DNA of 64,000 nucleotides from an uncultured Clostridia bacterium. Lineage in GTDB: Bacteria; Bacillota; Clostridia; TANB77; CAG-508. The first letter of the stretch is position 1. Every line of letters starts with the position of its first letter. A program made the position numbers and the translations under genes. Below are positions 48,320 through 57,902 of the stretch, piece by piece. Under the pieces are notes generated by a model. It had not been told where the DNA came from. It saw only the letters and a program-made list of their open reading frames with translations, and searched no databases. The DNA lies in NCBI GenBank assembly GCA_949045875.1, contig CARPYP010000010.1, forward strand, positions 1-64,000, in the 5' to 3' direction.

Positions 48320-51300
48320 TTATATATTTTTATTTTTTAATTTTATAACAACTAATACTGCAAGTCCTATTAGTGAAATAATAGAAATAGTTACAGCTAG
48401 TAGGATATTTCTTGTATCTCCGTGTTTTTGGAGTTTCTATTTTTTGATTTTCAAATTCAAAACTATATACTGTATTTTCTTCTTGAATTTCTGTTCCGTC
48501 AACAAAAACTCCTTTGTCATTTATCTCTACTTTTGCTACTCTATTAGATAATTCGTAGTTCTTTGGAGATTTTAATTCTTTGATATAGAATGTGCCAAAA
48601 CGCATATCTTCAAAAGTAACGAATCCGTCCTCTTTGTTTGATTTTATTTCTTTGATTAGTTTTGTGCATTCGCTATCTTCATAAATTCCAAAAGTAAATT
48701 TATCTTTGATAATTTCTTTTGTTTTACTATCTACTTTTACTACTCTAATGTCTTTTAGTATTGGCATATCTTTCATTTCAATTTTTTGTGTTTCTTTGTC
48801 AGTTGTAACTGTGAAAGCAATTTCTTCTGTCATTTCAAATCCGTATGGTGCTGTCTTTTCAATTAGTTTGTAATTTTTGTTTTCTTCCAAGCCTATTACT
48901 CTATGTGGCTCTTTTGTTGACACCCATTCATCAATTATTTCGTTATTCTCGTCTACTACTTGAAGTTCTGCCCCCTCTAGTTCCTCGCCTGTTACAAGAT
49001 CTGTTTTTACTATTTCTACAATTTTATCTATCATTTCGACTTTTTGTGTTTCTTTGTCTTCTGTTACTGTAAATTCAATATCTGTTGCTTTTACATATCC
49101 GTCAACTACGATTTCCTCGTGAAGTACATAGCTTTCGCCCTCAATTAAGTTACTAACTTTGTGTGGCTCTTTTGTTGATACCCATTTATCTACTATATTT
49201 TTTGTTTTTGTGCTTGTTACAACTAATGTTGCTCCCTCTAATTCTTCGCCTGCAATATTTACTTTTGATATTTCTACCACTTTGTCTATCATTTTTATTT
49301 CTTGTGTTTCTTTGTCAGTTGTAACTGTAAACTCTATTTTATTTGATATTACGAATGTGTCTGGAGCATAGTCTTCATATAATGTGTAAGTTTCTCCCTC
49401 TACCAAATTATTTATTGGGTGTTTTTCATTGGTTGATGTCCAACTATCTACAACATTTCCGTCTTTATTTACTACTTTCAGTTCTGCTCCCTCGACTTCT
49501 TTTCCTCCAATATCTTCTTTTGATACTGTTACTTGTTTATCTACCATTACAACTTTTTGTATATCTACTGTATTTTCTACTGTGAATTTTATTGAAGTTG
49601 CTTTTACGAAAGACTCTGGTGCTATCTCCTCTGTTAGTGTGTATTCTTTTCCTACTTTTAAGCCCTCAATTTTATGAGTTTTTTCAGTTGATGTCCAACT
49701 ATCTATAACTTCGTTATTTTCATCTGTAACAGTTAGTTTTGCACCAACTAACTCTTTTTCTCCTGTAATATCTGTTTTGCTAATTTCTATTGCTGTTGTT
49801 TTATTTTCAATGTCTTTTTCTACAATATATTCTTTTGTTACTGTGTCCTTTTGTTCAAACACTACTTTGTGTTCTGTTTCGTCTAATACTGCTCCGTCTA
49901 TTGTTGTTAGCTCTTTTAAGTGATATTCGCCCATTGGTAAATTTGAAACAGTCAATGTTCCATCAGCTTTTAGGTTATATTTTCCTACCACTTTTCCTTT
50001 TTCATATATAGTTGATCCATCTGCATAGTCTATTATTTTCTCATCTGTTACTAATTCAAAAGATATTTTTGTAAAGTCAATATCTTTTATCATTGTTTTG
50101 TCTATATCTTCTCTTAATGCTACTTTTTTATTTAATTTTAGTGTTCCTGTTGGTTGTTCATTTTTTGCTGTTACTGTAATCCAAGCGTCAAAATCTTTGT
50201 CATAATTTAATGTTGAATTTCTATTATCTACTCTAAATGTTAGCTCTCCGTCTAGTTGTATGAAGCCTGTCGGAATTTTCACTTCAGAAAGTTTGTAATT
50301 TCCTGCCTCAAGCTTTGTTTCTGTTTTTGCCACGCCCTCGCTGTTGGTTGTCCAAGATTTATAATATTTATCTCCTACTTTGCATTCAACTTGTTCCCAT
50401 TTCTTTGTGTCTTCATTTTGTCTATATAATTCAAAAGTTGCATTTGAATAAGTTACAAATTTTCCTGTCTTTTTATCTTGTTTTTGAAGTTTTAAATATG
50501 CCTCGAAAGGATAATCATTTGCAACAAGTTCTTTTACTGGTGTTTTGCTATCTTTATCTATTGTTACATAGAATTGTTCTACTGTTTCTATCTCTGGAGA
50601 TGGCGTATAGGTTTCATTTACTGTATATTCGCCATAAGCCAACAAACTAGAAGTTCCGTGTCCGTTACTTCCTGTTTTAAAAATTGAATATTCATCTTTT
50701 GCAAATTCGTTTAGATGTTTCTTTGCCTCATCAAAACTGCCATAGAAAGTAACATATTTTGAAAGTATTGCTGTGAACTCTGCTCCCTCTACTGTTTGTG
50801 CTACTGCATTATTGTTTGATGTTATTTTGATAACTTTAAAAGGTGCTTGTTCTACTTTGTTTTTTACTATTCCACTTGTTTTAATAACTCTTGTATTGCT
50901 ATCTTTGTATGAAAGTGTATAATTATAAGTGTTTGTGTCCTTTGTGTAGCCATTTGGCACGATTGTTTCCTTTGAGTAAAAATTGCCCATTGGAAGACCT
51001 GTCAATTTACTTCCATTTACACTTATTTGTGCAGGTGTAGTATTATTTGTAATTCTAACACTTGCTACTCCATACTCGTTGAAAGTAAATTTTGCTATTT
51101 CATCATCTTTGGAGAAATACTTTACTGTACCTTTTTTATTATAAATATCAGAACTTGCATATAAAGTATATTCAGCTCCTTTTATGCTTGCGTCCCCGTG
51201 ATGACTTGTTCCATCAACTCTATTTTGGTTTCCTGTATCAATATCAATTTTTGTAATTTCTATTTCTCCTGTTGGCTCGTCATTAACTATTGCTTGTGTT

Positions 51301-52424
51301 GCTGTTTGGTTAGGTTTTACTTCTACTCTGTAAGTTTCTGTGTTTAATAAGTAGCCCTCTGGACTAGACTTCTCTTTGACTAGATAACTGCCTTTTTTGA
51401 TTTTCTCTAGTGTAATTTTTCCATTTGTTACTTCTACATCTCTATTGAATCCATTTGCTCCTGTAACATTGAAAACAGCTCCCTCAACTAAATCTCCATT
51501 AGTATTTAGTTTGTTTAGCTCTAAATTTCCTAAAAGATTTATTTTTAAATCTAAATTCATTGTTACTGGATCGTTGTAGTGCATTGCATAAAGTTGATTT
51601 TGAACTCCCTCTCTAAATGAAAAATATATTGTTGTATCATTATCTCTTGTTTCTTCTTTGATAATTCCCCAATTTTTCATCATTTCATCAGATATTCTAT
51701 AATTTTCTCTTGTGCAATCTTCATTAACTGTAATATTCATTGTGTTTTCGCCTTTGTTGTGTGTAATTCTTATTCCCTCTGTTGTTTTATCAATACTTGT
51801 ATAATCTGCTAATACTCCGTTAGTGTCTGTTAGTGTTGTTGTTTCTCCTGCCTCTAATGTAATTGTACTATTACAAAAACTAGGTTTTCTTTGCATATTA
51901 TCTATTTTGCTATTTACTTCGTTTTTAAATGCTACATATCTTCCTTGTACTGCCGAATCAATAAATGTTGCATTAGACTGTCCCAAAGTTTCCCATATAT
52001 ATTGCTGTGTGAATACATAGGCTTCTTTTACCCATATCATATCAGAGGCTAGTATTCCTCCATCTACTGTATAATCTCCGTGTTTTGAATACCACCCAAA
52101 GTATGCTACTTTGCAAGCCCTCTTAATTGTTGCGTCAGTTGGTGTATAGTATTCTCCATTGTATGCTGTACCTGTTGTAAAATCAACGCCGTGTTCGGCA
52201 CAAAATACAGTCATTCTTTCATTTGTTGCTGTATTTATCAATCTTCTAATTAAAACTCCATATTGTGTATTTTGATTATCTGTTGTTTTCATTCCAGAGG
52301 CAAATTGACCTCCTGCCCAAGTTCCTGTTCCAGAAACTGCAAAAACTGGTTGTACTACGCTAAATAATGTTAGCACTAAAAGTATAACTGCTAAAATTTT
52401 ATTTATCTTTTTTGTTTTTAACAT
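48320..52424 (-). CDS. Thioester-domain Cna_B surface adhesin, one +1 frameshift near the end
   Basis: 1367 residues. After a signal peptide comes a thioester adhesin domain with the reactive Cys in FCAEHG and the TQQYIWETLG motif, then collagen-binding-like Cna_B/SpaA domains with several Lys/Asn isopeptide patterns, four tandem repeats of about 68 residues (near 875-1145; signature VSTKEPHKV, IEFTVTTDKETQ), a last Cna_B domain, and a sortase signal. The signal is intact only if a C is skipped at ACA-C-GGA (base 48422): this gives TPKTGD, a membrane helix and a Lys-rich tail ending at 48320. In the zero frame TPKT is followed by RRYKK and no anchor. Confidence 0.9.
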
Positions 52425-52492
52425 TAAAATTTCCTCCTTTAACTAAAAAAAGAACAAGCTATTTGCCTGTTCCGTCTTAAAATTTTTATTTT

Positions 52493-53152
52493 TTAGTGAT
52501 ATAAGTTTATAGTCCATTTATTGCAATATGGACAACTAAATACCTCATACCCACTAGGACAATTCTTATAATAGGTTTCATTATCTATTTCATAATTTGT
52601 CCATTTATCGCCCCATTTTTTTATTTCTGCATTATATATTGCCTCTGCCTCTGTTTTTGAATTATACCAGTTGCTATTAGAGTGAGTACATTTTGGAGCA
52701 TTATTTGTGTTATTAGTATTTTTATTTTGATTTGTATTAGTTTTTGTTTCTTCCTTTTTTTCTATTGTATTACTCTTATTTACTTTTGTGTCTTTTTGTA
52801 CTTTTACTTGTGAATCTTGCTTTTGTTGTGTTACCTGTGTTTGTTTTGTTTCTTTATTTTTATTTGTATTATTACTTTTGTTTGATTTTTCTACAACAGG
52901 TGTTGTTGGCTCTTTTGGTGTTTCCTGTATTTTGTTTTCTTCATCTTTTATTATTTCTGCTTGTGCTATTGTATTTTCTACTTGCTCTACTATATTTTCT
53001 TGTGTTTCTTCTATTGTTTGATTAGTTACAATATTTTCTTGTTGTGATGAATTTGTGAAATCGACTACTTTCTCTCCTTTTTCATTTACTGCTCCATAAT
53101 AACTAAAACTTGAAATCATTGCCATAAATATAATTAAAATAATTTTTTTCAT
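52493..53152 (-). CDS. Secreted low-complexity protein with cysteine-rich end
   Basis: 219 residues: a signal peptide (1-20), a long Asn/Thr/Gln/Lys/Glu-rich stretch (40-150) and a compact end with four Cys (CTHSNSNWYNS ... NCPSGYEVFSCPYCNKW), which may bind zinc or form disulfides. It is encoded directly before the adhesin gene, so a role at the cell surface in mating is plausible. Family not recognised. Confidence 0.7.
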   Translation of the reverse strand: MKKIILIIFMAMISSFSYYGAVNEKGEKVVDFTNSSQQENIVTNQTIEETQENIVEQVENTIAQAEIIKDEENKIQETPKEPTTPVVEKSNKSNNTNKNKETKQTQVTQQKQDSQVKVQKDTKVNKSNTIEKKEETKTNTNQNKNTNNTNNAPKCTHSNSNWYNSKTEAEAIYNAEIKKWGDKWTNYEIDNETYYKNCPSGYEVFSCPYCNKWTINLYH

Positions 53153-53340
53153 ACTTCATTCCTCCCTTTGCCTTTATTTTAGTAGGTTTGTGGGAGTAAA
53201 ACAAAGGTGTAATTTTTGATTTTTTCGCTAATTTGTATATTTATAAATATATTCTTTTCAGTTAGTAAATAGCTAGTATTAAAAGGGGTTTGTAAGGGGG
53301 AATTTTATAAAAAATACTCCCACGATTTTTGGGCATAATC

Positions 53341-54265
53341 CTAGCGTTCATAACTTCTCTTTTTTTCCTCCCTCTCGTTGTGTTCTTCAATACATTTCAC
53401 AATAAAGTCTTCTGCTTGCTTTTCTGTTTGAATACTTTTAGGGAGTATTTTTTGTATTCTTTCTTTGTTTAGTTTAAATTTTTCTACTTGATTTGGTTTT
53501 TGTTCTCCCATTATTTCTTCAATTTTATCTGCTGTCAATTTTCCCTCTTGACTTAACATTTTTAAGTGTTTAGCTTGTGATACATTCGGTGTTTTCTCAT
53601 CATAATCATAAATATTAAGTATTACATATTGTTCATCTTCTGTTAGATATGACAAGTCAACAGCCGGACTAAATGCTATTCTTTCTTCATCAACTAATTT
53701 CAATAATTCTGGTATTAGTTCAGTTAGTCGAATATATCTTTGAATATTTGTTGCACTTTCTCCAAGTTCTTCTGCTACTTTTTCTCTTGTTGTTTTATTC
53801 GGCAACTTCTGTCCGATTTGGTCAGAAGTTAAATCCTTTCTTTGTCCCTGATGTTTTTCTGCCTCTAACTTCATTTTATATGCCTTTGCTTTTTCGCTTG
53901 GCAATATCTTCGTTCTTTGCATATTGCTGTCCACCATTATTATTGTTGCCTCGTCATCACTTAAATCACGAATAATACAAGGCACTTCTTTTAGATTAGC
54001 AAGCTGACTTGCTCTTTTTCTTCTGTGTCCAGAAATAATTTCATAATTTCCGTCATCTCTTTGCCTTACTACTAATGGCATTATTATTCCACCTGTTTTT
54101 ACGGTTTCTACCATATTTTCCATTTCCTTATCATCATTTACTTGAAATGGGTGATTTGGAAAGTCGAATAATTTTTCTAGTGGTATTGGAATTGCTTTCT
54201 CAATGTTCAAAATGTCTTTTCCGTTGCACAGGCTCAAAAATGTCATCTAGTGTAGGCAACTTCAT
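53341..54265 (-). CDS. parB: ParB-family partition protein, one +1 frameshift
   Basis: 307 residues after skipping one C at CAA-C-GGA (base 54223). The shift joins the start MKLPTLDDIFEPVQ to GKDILNIEKAIPIPL. The ParB/Srx nuclease-like domain (HPFQVNDDKEMENMVETVK, then ISGHRRKRASQLA) is followed by an HTH (KTTREKVAEELGESATNIQRY). The ATG lies inside the end of parA. Element-borne ParB usually helps keep the excised circular form. Confidence 0.9.
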
Positions 54266-55069
54266 TTCTAGTTCTTTGCTTTTCAATTTTCAATACCTCC
54301 TTGCAAAAATTATCATAGGCAATAGCTGGCTTACTGTTCTTATCATAAGCAAATAAACTCTTCCCTGCCATTGTTCCCTCAACTGCTTTTACTCCCTGTG
54401 GAATAATCGTGTCATAGATTTTGATTTTGCTACCATAACTATTTTGAAGTGTTTGGAATGTTGTTTTTCCTACTTTTGTTTGCATATCTGCAAGAGTAAT
54501 TAAAACACCATCAATTTTTAGACTAGGGTTTATTCTTTTTCGCACCTTATTTATTGTTTGAATAAGTTGCGTCATTCCTTTTGCTGATAGATAATGGGCT
54601 TGCACTGGTATTATTACACTATCACTACAAGCAAGTGCATTAAGAGTAATCATACTTAAACTAGGTCTACAATCTATAATGACATAGTCATATTTGTTTT
54701 TTACTTCATCAATATAACCTTTTAGCATATACTCCCTACTCATATTATTAACAAGCCCTACTTCTATCGCCTCTAAATCAATATTAGATGGGACTAAATC
54801 TACTCCCTCGCTATGATGTAATATTGCTTCGTTTTCTTCTAATGGAATGTCTTTTATTACTTTATCAAGCACAGTTCCTATTGTTTTATCAAGTTCGTCT
54901 GGGTTTCTATAACCTAAACAAGTTGTCAAATCTCCGTTGTGGATCTGCGTCTATTAACAATACTCGTTTTCCGTTTTTTGCTAAACCTACTCCGTAAATT
55001 AAGTGCTGTTGTTGTTTTACCTACTCCACCTTTTTGGTTAGCAATGGCAATTACTTTTGTCTTTGACAT
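54243..55069 (-). CDS. parA: ParA-family partition ATPase, two +1 frameshifts
   Basis: 274 residues after skipping Cs at TTA-C-GGA (54994) and CAA-C-GGA (54936). This restores the N-terminus: deviant Walker A QKGGVGKTT at residue 12, then TALNLGVGLAKNGKRVLLID and ADPQGDLTTCLG. Interestingly the Gly codons of the Walker A itself are not preceded by C, and a natural AAC GGA pair (AKNGKR) is read normally. Start ATG behind AAAGGAGGAAC. Likely the first gene of the long transfer transcript together with parB. Confidence 0.92.
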
Positions 55070-55143
55070 TTTTAGTTCCTCCTTTCCTTAAAATTTAGTC
55101 ATTAAAAAAATAATGACTATGTTACTTCGCTGTTATGTGAAAA

Positions 55144-55171
55144 AAACGAATTGTATTTCTACAACTCGTTT
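55144..55171 (-). terminator. Hairpin terminator
   Basis: Arms AAACGAATTGTA and TACAACTCGTTT, one mismatch, overlap the stop codon of the gene ending at 55170 and separate it from parA. Confidence 0.55.
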
Positions 55172-55481
55172 ATCTACTATCTCTTAATTTATACTTGTCC
55201 TTAATTTCCTGCTTTTTTAGTGCTGTATATAACCCTTTTGTCTGTTCTTCATTATTTATCTTTGCTATTTTTATATCTCGTTTTATAATAAATTCCTTTG
55301 GCATTTTAAAAGTTCCAATAGCTCCTCCCCCATCAAAAAAGTTATATCTTCCGTCTTTATCTTTTCCTAAATAAATTGATATAACATCACTTTTCATTGA
55401 ATTAGTTATTGGTAGTTCTATACTACAAAGCATTCCTGTTGTCATTTCTTCTAATATTTGTATTGAATCCTTTTCTTGCAT
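55170..55481 (-). CDS. Hypothetical protein at the right end of the ICE
   Basis: 103 residues, soluble, with NFFDGGGAIGTFKMPKEF in the middle. No family recognised. ATG behind AAGGAGGG. It is the gene nearest the right end; upstream of it lies a perfect Spo0A-type box (55536-55544). Confidence 0.65.
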   Translation of the reverse strand: MQEKDSIQILEEMTTGMLCSIELPITNSMKSDVISIYLGKDKDGRYNFFDGGGAIGTFKMPKEFIIKRDIKIAKINNEEQTKGLYTALKKQEIKDKYKLRDSR

Positions 55482-55740
55482 TTTCTTTCCCTCCTTATTT
55501 TTTGTTTTATTTCAATTTTTTATCTATACGAATAATTTGTCGAATACTGATTCAAAGTTTCTCAAAACTTATTCTGTGAGTTTTCAAGAGTATTTTTGTA
55601 GTCCTCTTTAATTACTTTCTAATTTTAAGCAAAAAAATAAACGAATTGATTATTTCAATTCATTTATATAAATCTTGCAAACAGTTTATTTACCTAGCTT
55701 TTATCAATTTTATTTTTGAGGTCATCACTATATCTTAAAA
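55482..55740. promoter_or_regulatory. Right end of the ICE with a Spo0A-type box
   Basis: No gene is supported. It contains TTTGTCGAA at 55536-55544, placed upstream of the rightmost element gene, and a hairpin ATAAACGAATTGA...TCAATTCATTTAT at 55637-55668. The element ends against the deacetylase gene at about 55742. Confidence 0.5.
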
Positions 55741-56157
55741 ATGGTTTCCTACTATATGCCCTTCATTTACCATTCTTTGCACTATGTCTCCTGCTGTGTT
55801 TAAGTAATGCCCTGTTATAAAAAATGTTGCTTTTACATCATTTTCTTTTAGTGCATCTAATATTTTTTCTGTATATCCTGCTTCATACCCTCCATCAAAT
55901 GTTAGATATACATATTTTTTTTCCTTATTTCCCATTGCTATTCCATTGTATTGTTCCATTAATTTTACATTTGTTGCTCCTAAGTCTGGTTGTTCGTTGT
56001 TTGGTACTCTTTTTACTCCCCATCCTATTTTTGTATTGCTTAGTGCTTCTCCACTTGTTGTTATTGTTTGTTTATAATTATCATTAAATGTTATTACAAA
56101 TGCTACTGTTATTATTACTACAATTCCAGCACTTATTGTTATTATTCTCTTTTTCAT
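55735..56157 (-). pseudogene. pdaA: 5' part of pdaA-like polysaccharide deacetylase, split by the ICE
   Basis: The N-terminal part of the deacetylase: a membrane anchor (residues 5-25), then the NodB-fold start YVYLTFDGGYEAGYTEKIL with the metal-binding Asp, and ATFFITGHYLN, ending GHIVGNH before an element-derived Phe and stop. The next residues of the family motif (T-x-x-H) are found 48 kb away at 7680-7690. The ATG follows GAGGAGGAGACG, so the promoter side of the gene is intact and precise excision would restore it. Confidence 0.9.
55741..55743. other. Right attachment junction (attR), shared core CAT
   Basis: On the minus strand the gene reads GGA AAC CAT and then departs into the element (TTTTAAG). 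Only CAT is shared with the other junction at 7689-7691. Confidence 0.8.
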
Positions 56158-56217
56158 TGCGTCTCCTCCTCATATATTCTTATAGTTAATATTATGAGAA
56201 AGTTTTAAGATTATAAC

Positions 56218-56258
56218 AAAAAATAACTATTGTTTTTATAAAACAATAGTTATTTTTT
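56218..56258. terminator. Hairpin terminator upstream of pdaA
   Basis: Two 19-base arms (AAAAAATAACTATTGTTTT and its complement) around TAT. It overlaps the end of a possible small gene and isolates pdaA from it. Confidence 0.75.
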
Positions 56259-56393
56259 ATCTATATATTTTAATATTTTGGTTAAAATCAATTTATCTTT
56301 ACTTTTCATAAATAACTTCTCTATTTTTGAGTTTTTATATATCTCTGTCTTTTCTATAACATCTACTTCTTTATTAAATTTTTGTTTAATCAT
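56250..56393 (-). CDS. Possible small protein downstream of the HipA-like kinase
   Basis: A 47-residue basic frame (MIKQKFNKEVDVIEKTEIYK ...) whose upstream frame is open for another ten codons without a good start. It may be a real short gene or the 3' remnant of a longer one; no ribosome binding site is evident. Confidence 0.3.
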   Translation of the reverse strand: MIKQKFNKEVDVIEKTEIYKNSKIEKLFMKSKDKLILTKILKYIDKK

Positions 56394-56438
56394 ATCTATA
56401 ATTTCAAATATTTGAGTCCTTTCATTTTACGATTACTA

Positions 56439-57299
56439 TCAATTAGAATATTCTTTGTATGCCTCTTTTATTATTTCATATCGCTTTTCTATAATTTTTT
56501 TATAAAACTCTTTTCTTGTTATAGACATTGCTTCTACATTATCAATAAATTTATTTATTTCATCCATATTAATATTTAAAAATAGTCTTTGAATAGCCAT
56601 ATTACATGCCTCATTCTTCATTTGTTTTATATATGTCATATAATTAACTTTTTTTCCATTTTCTTTTAAACATGAATAACTATTAATAACTAAATTCTTT
56701 AATTCTGTTTCATTTATTTTTTCAATTTCTTCATCTTCAAGTATTGGATTTAAAGCTGAACCACAATCGTAAATTGGAGAAATTTCTACTTTTCCTATAG
56801 TTTTATTTAATAAAAATCCCCAGTTTCCATTATGCCTATCTGTGTTTCCAATTAGACTATCAATAACAAACATGTCCCAGAATTTCTCTTTCGTTTCTTT
56901 TTTATTAATCATTTTATTTTCTTCTATTACTTCCATTATATCATTTAACTCTGTTTCTATTTTTTTATCTGGATTTGTACTTAATGCTAAATTTTCGAAT
57001 TCATATAATATACTTTCATCGTTTGTAAAATCTTCACAGGCACATACTATCTTTTCTCTTCCATTATAGTTATACTTTCCAAGTATTGTATTTTGAACTT
57101 TAAAACCACATATTTTAAATATATTGCTTCCAATATATTCTGAAAAAGCATTGTTGATATAAGATATATTTTTATTTTTTTCTCTAACTGGATCTGGAAA
57201 TTTTACTAGATACTTTTTGTTATTATATATTAGAGTTTTCTTTTTTTCTGAACCTTTATAATTGTTAATTTCTTCTATTGCATTTGTAAAATCTATCAT
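56439..57299 (-). CDS. HipA/CtkA-like protein kinase
   Basis: 286 residues. A HipA-type Ser/Thr kinase fold is shown by KKYLVKFPDPVREK (ATP-binding Lys), the catalytic-loop motif DSLIGNTDRHNGNWGFLLN near residue 150 and the metal-binding PIYDCGSALNP near 175. This compact form resembles CtkA-type kinases more than full HipA. No antitoxin-like HTH gene precedes it. ATG behind GGTGGAGGAAAAGC. It lies just outside the ICE, and could be host cargo of an older insertion. Confidence 0.82.
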   Translation of the reverse strand: MIDFTNAIEEINNYKGSEKKKTLIYNNKKYLVKFPDPVREKNKNISYINNAFSEYIGSNIFKICGFKVQNTILGKYNYNGREKIVCACEDFTNDESILYEFENLALSTNPDKKIETELNDIMEVIEENKMINKKETKEKFWDMFVIDSLIGNTDRHNGNWGFLLNKTIGKVEISPIYDCGSALNPILEDEEIEKINETELKNLVINSYSCLKENGKKVNYMTYIKQMKNEACNMAIQRLFLNINMDEINKFIDNVEAMSITRKEFYKKIIEKRYEIIKEAYKEYSN

Positions 57300-57902
57300 T
57301 GCTTTTCCTCCACCTTTTATTATCCAACTCTATTTTTCTTTTAACAATAAAATTTTACTTCTTCTATATCATGTCAAGTTTAATCCCTCCTTCTCTGTTC
57401 ATACATAATTTCTATCATTCTCATTATTTTTATACTTTTAGTATAACATAATTGTTTTAATTTTACTATAACAATTTTACAGATTTTAATCTTCTTCTTT
57501 TGTAAGGCTTTTCCCCCTGAGTTAACAACTCAGGGGGAAAATTTTTTTACAAATGCTTTTATAAATCTTGCTGGACTACAACAGTTAATATACTGTCTCC
57601 CAAAGAAGTCCTCAAAGGCTCCCATTTTTTTGGCAAATCCAGATTCTATTGCTGTCTTTATTCTGGATTCTACTTCTTTGATACTAGATGCAGCATATTC
57701 ATTGTCAAATTTGACATATTTCAAATTTATTTTTGGTTAATTTTTACCTATTAGTTATTTTTGTCCCTGTAAATTTATGTATTTTCCTTTAGTTCCTTGA
57801 CAATCTACCTTTTTTAGCATAATATTATTGATAAATTAATATTTTATATAACTATGTCGATTTTTCTATAAATACTATATTTTTTATTTGGGAGCGAAAA
57901 AT
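57300..57902. promoter_or_regulatory. Gap upstream of the first response regulator
   Basis: Contains a strong plus-strand-type hairpin (57509-57541, stem TTTTCCCCCTGAGTT with T-run), an open minus-strand frame 57530-57724 without ribosome binding site (likely a remnant), and a regulated promoter: a dyad TTGGTTAA..TTTTACC at 57733-57748, -35 TTGACA at 57797-57802, and -10 TAATAT at 57820-57825 with 17 bases between. Confidence 0.65.

Larger units (their letters stand above)
7690..55742. mobile_element. 48-kb integrative and conjugative element inserted in pdaA
   Basis: The boundaries are fixed by the two halves of the deacetylase gene, which join without gain or loss. Inside are recombinases at one end, partition genes at the other, and a conjugation set: relaxase, MobC, VirD4, VirB4, VirB6, PrgI, pilin, CHAP hydrolase, PcfB, plus an LPxTG-type adhesin with its own class B sortase and a giant methylase/helicase. 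The gene content resembles the Tn1549/CTn group of Firmicutes. Ten of its genes carry the C-before-glycine shift (26 sites). Cargo lies mainly at 16-22 kb and has no antibiotic resistance gene that I recognise. Confidence 0.93.

Noticed and set aside
6162..54994. The 27 extra Cs as sequencing or assembly errors (for example from modified bases)
   Set aside because: Errors at a sequence motif would hit GG in any reading position, including Trp TGG and Arg AGG codons and noncoding DNA. All 27 are exactly at a codon border before glycine, on the coding strand, and in-frame CGG is otherwise absent. It cannot be fully excluded without raw reads.
7771..54994. The interrupted ICE genes as decaying pseudogenes
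   Set aside because: There are no premature stops, deletions or substitutions in conserved motifs besides the identical single-base insertion type, and total lengths are restored exactly.
6118..55069. Annotating each fragment of the interrupted genes as a separate protein
   Set aside because: The fragments lack ribosome binding sites at their starts, split domains in mid-motif and join perfectly with one base skipped.
57530..57724. 64-residue minus-strand frame near the HipA-like gene
   Set aside because: Its TTG start has no ribosome binding site and its end lies inside a strong hairpin; at most a remnant, noted with the gap.
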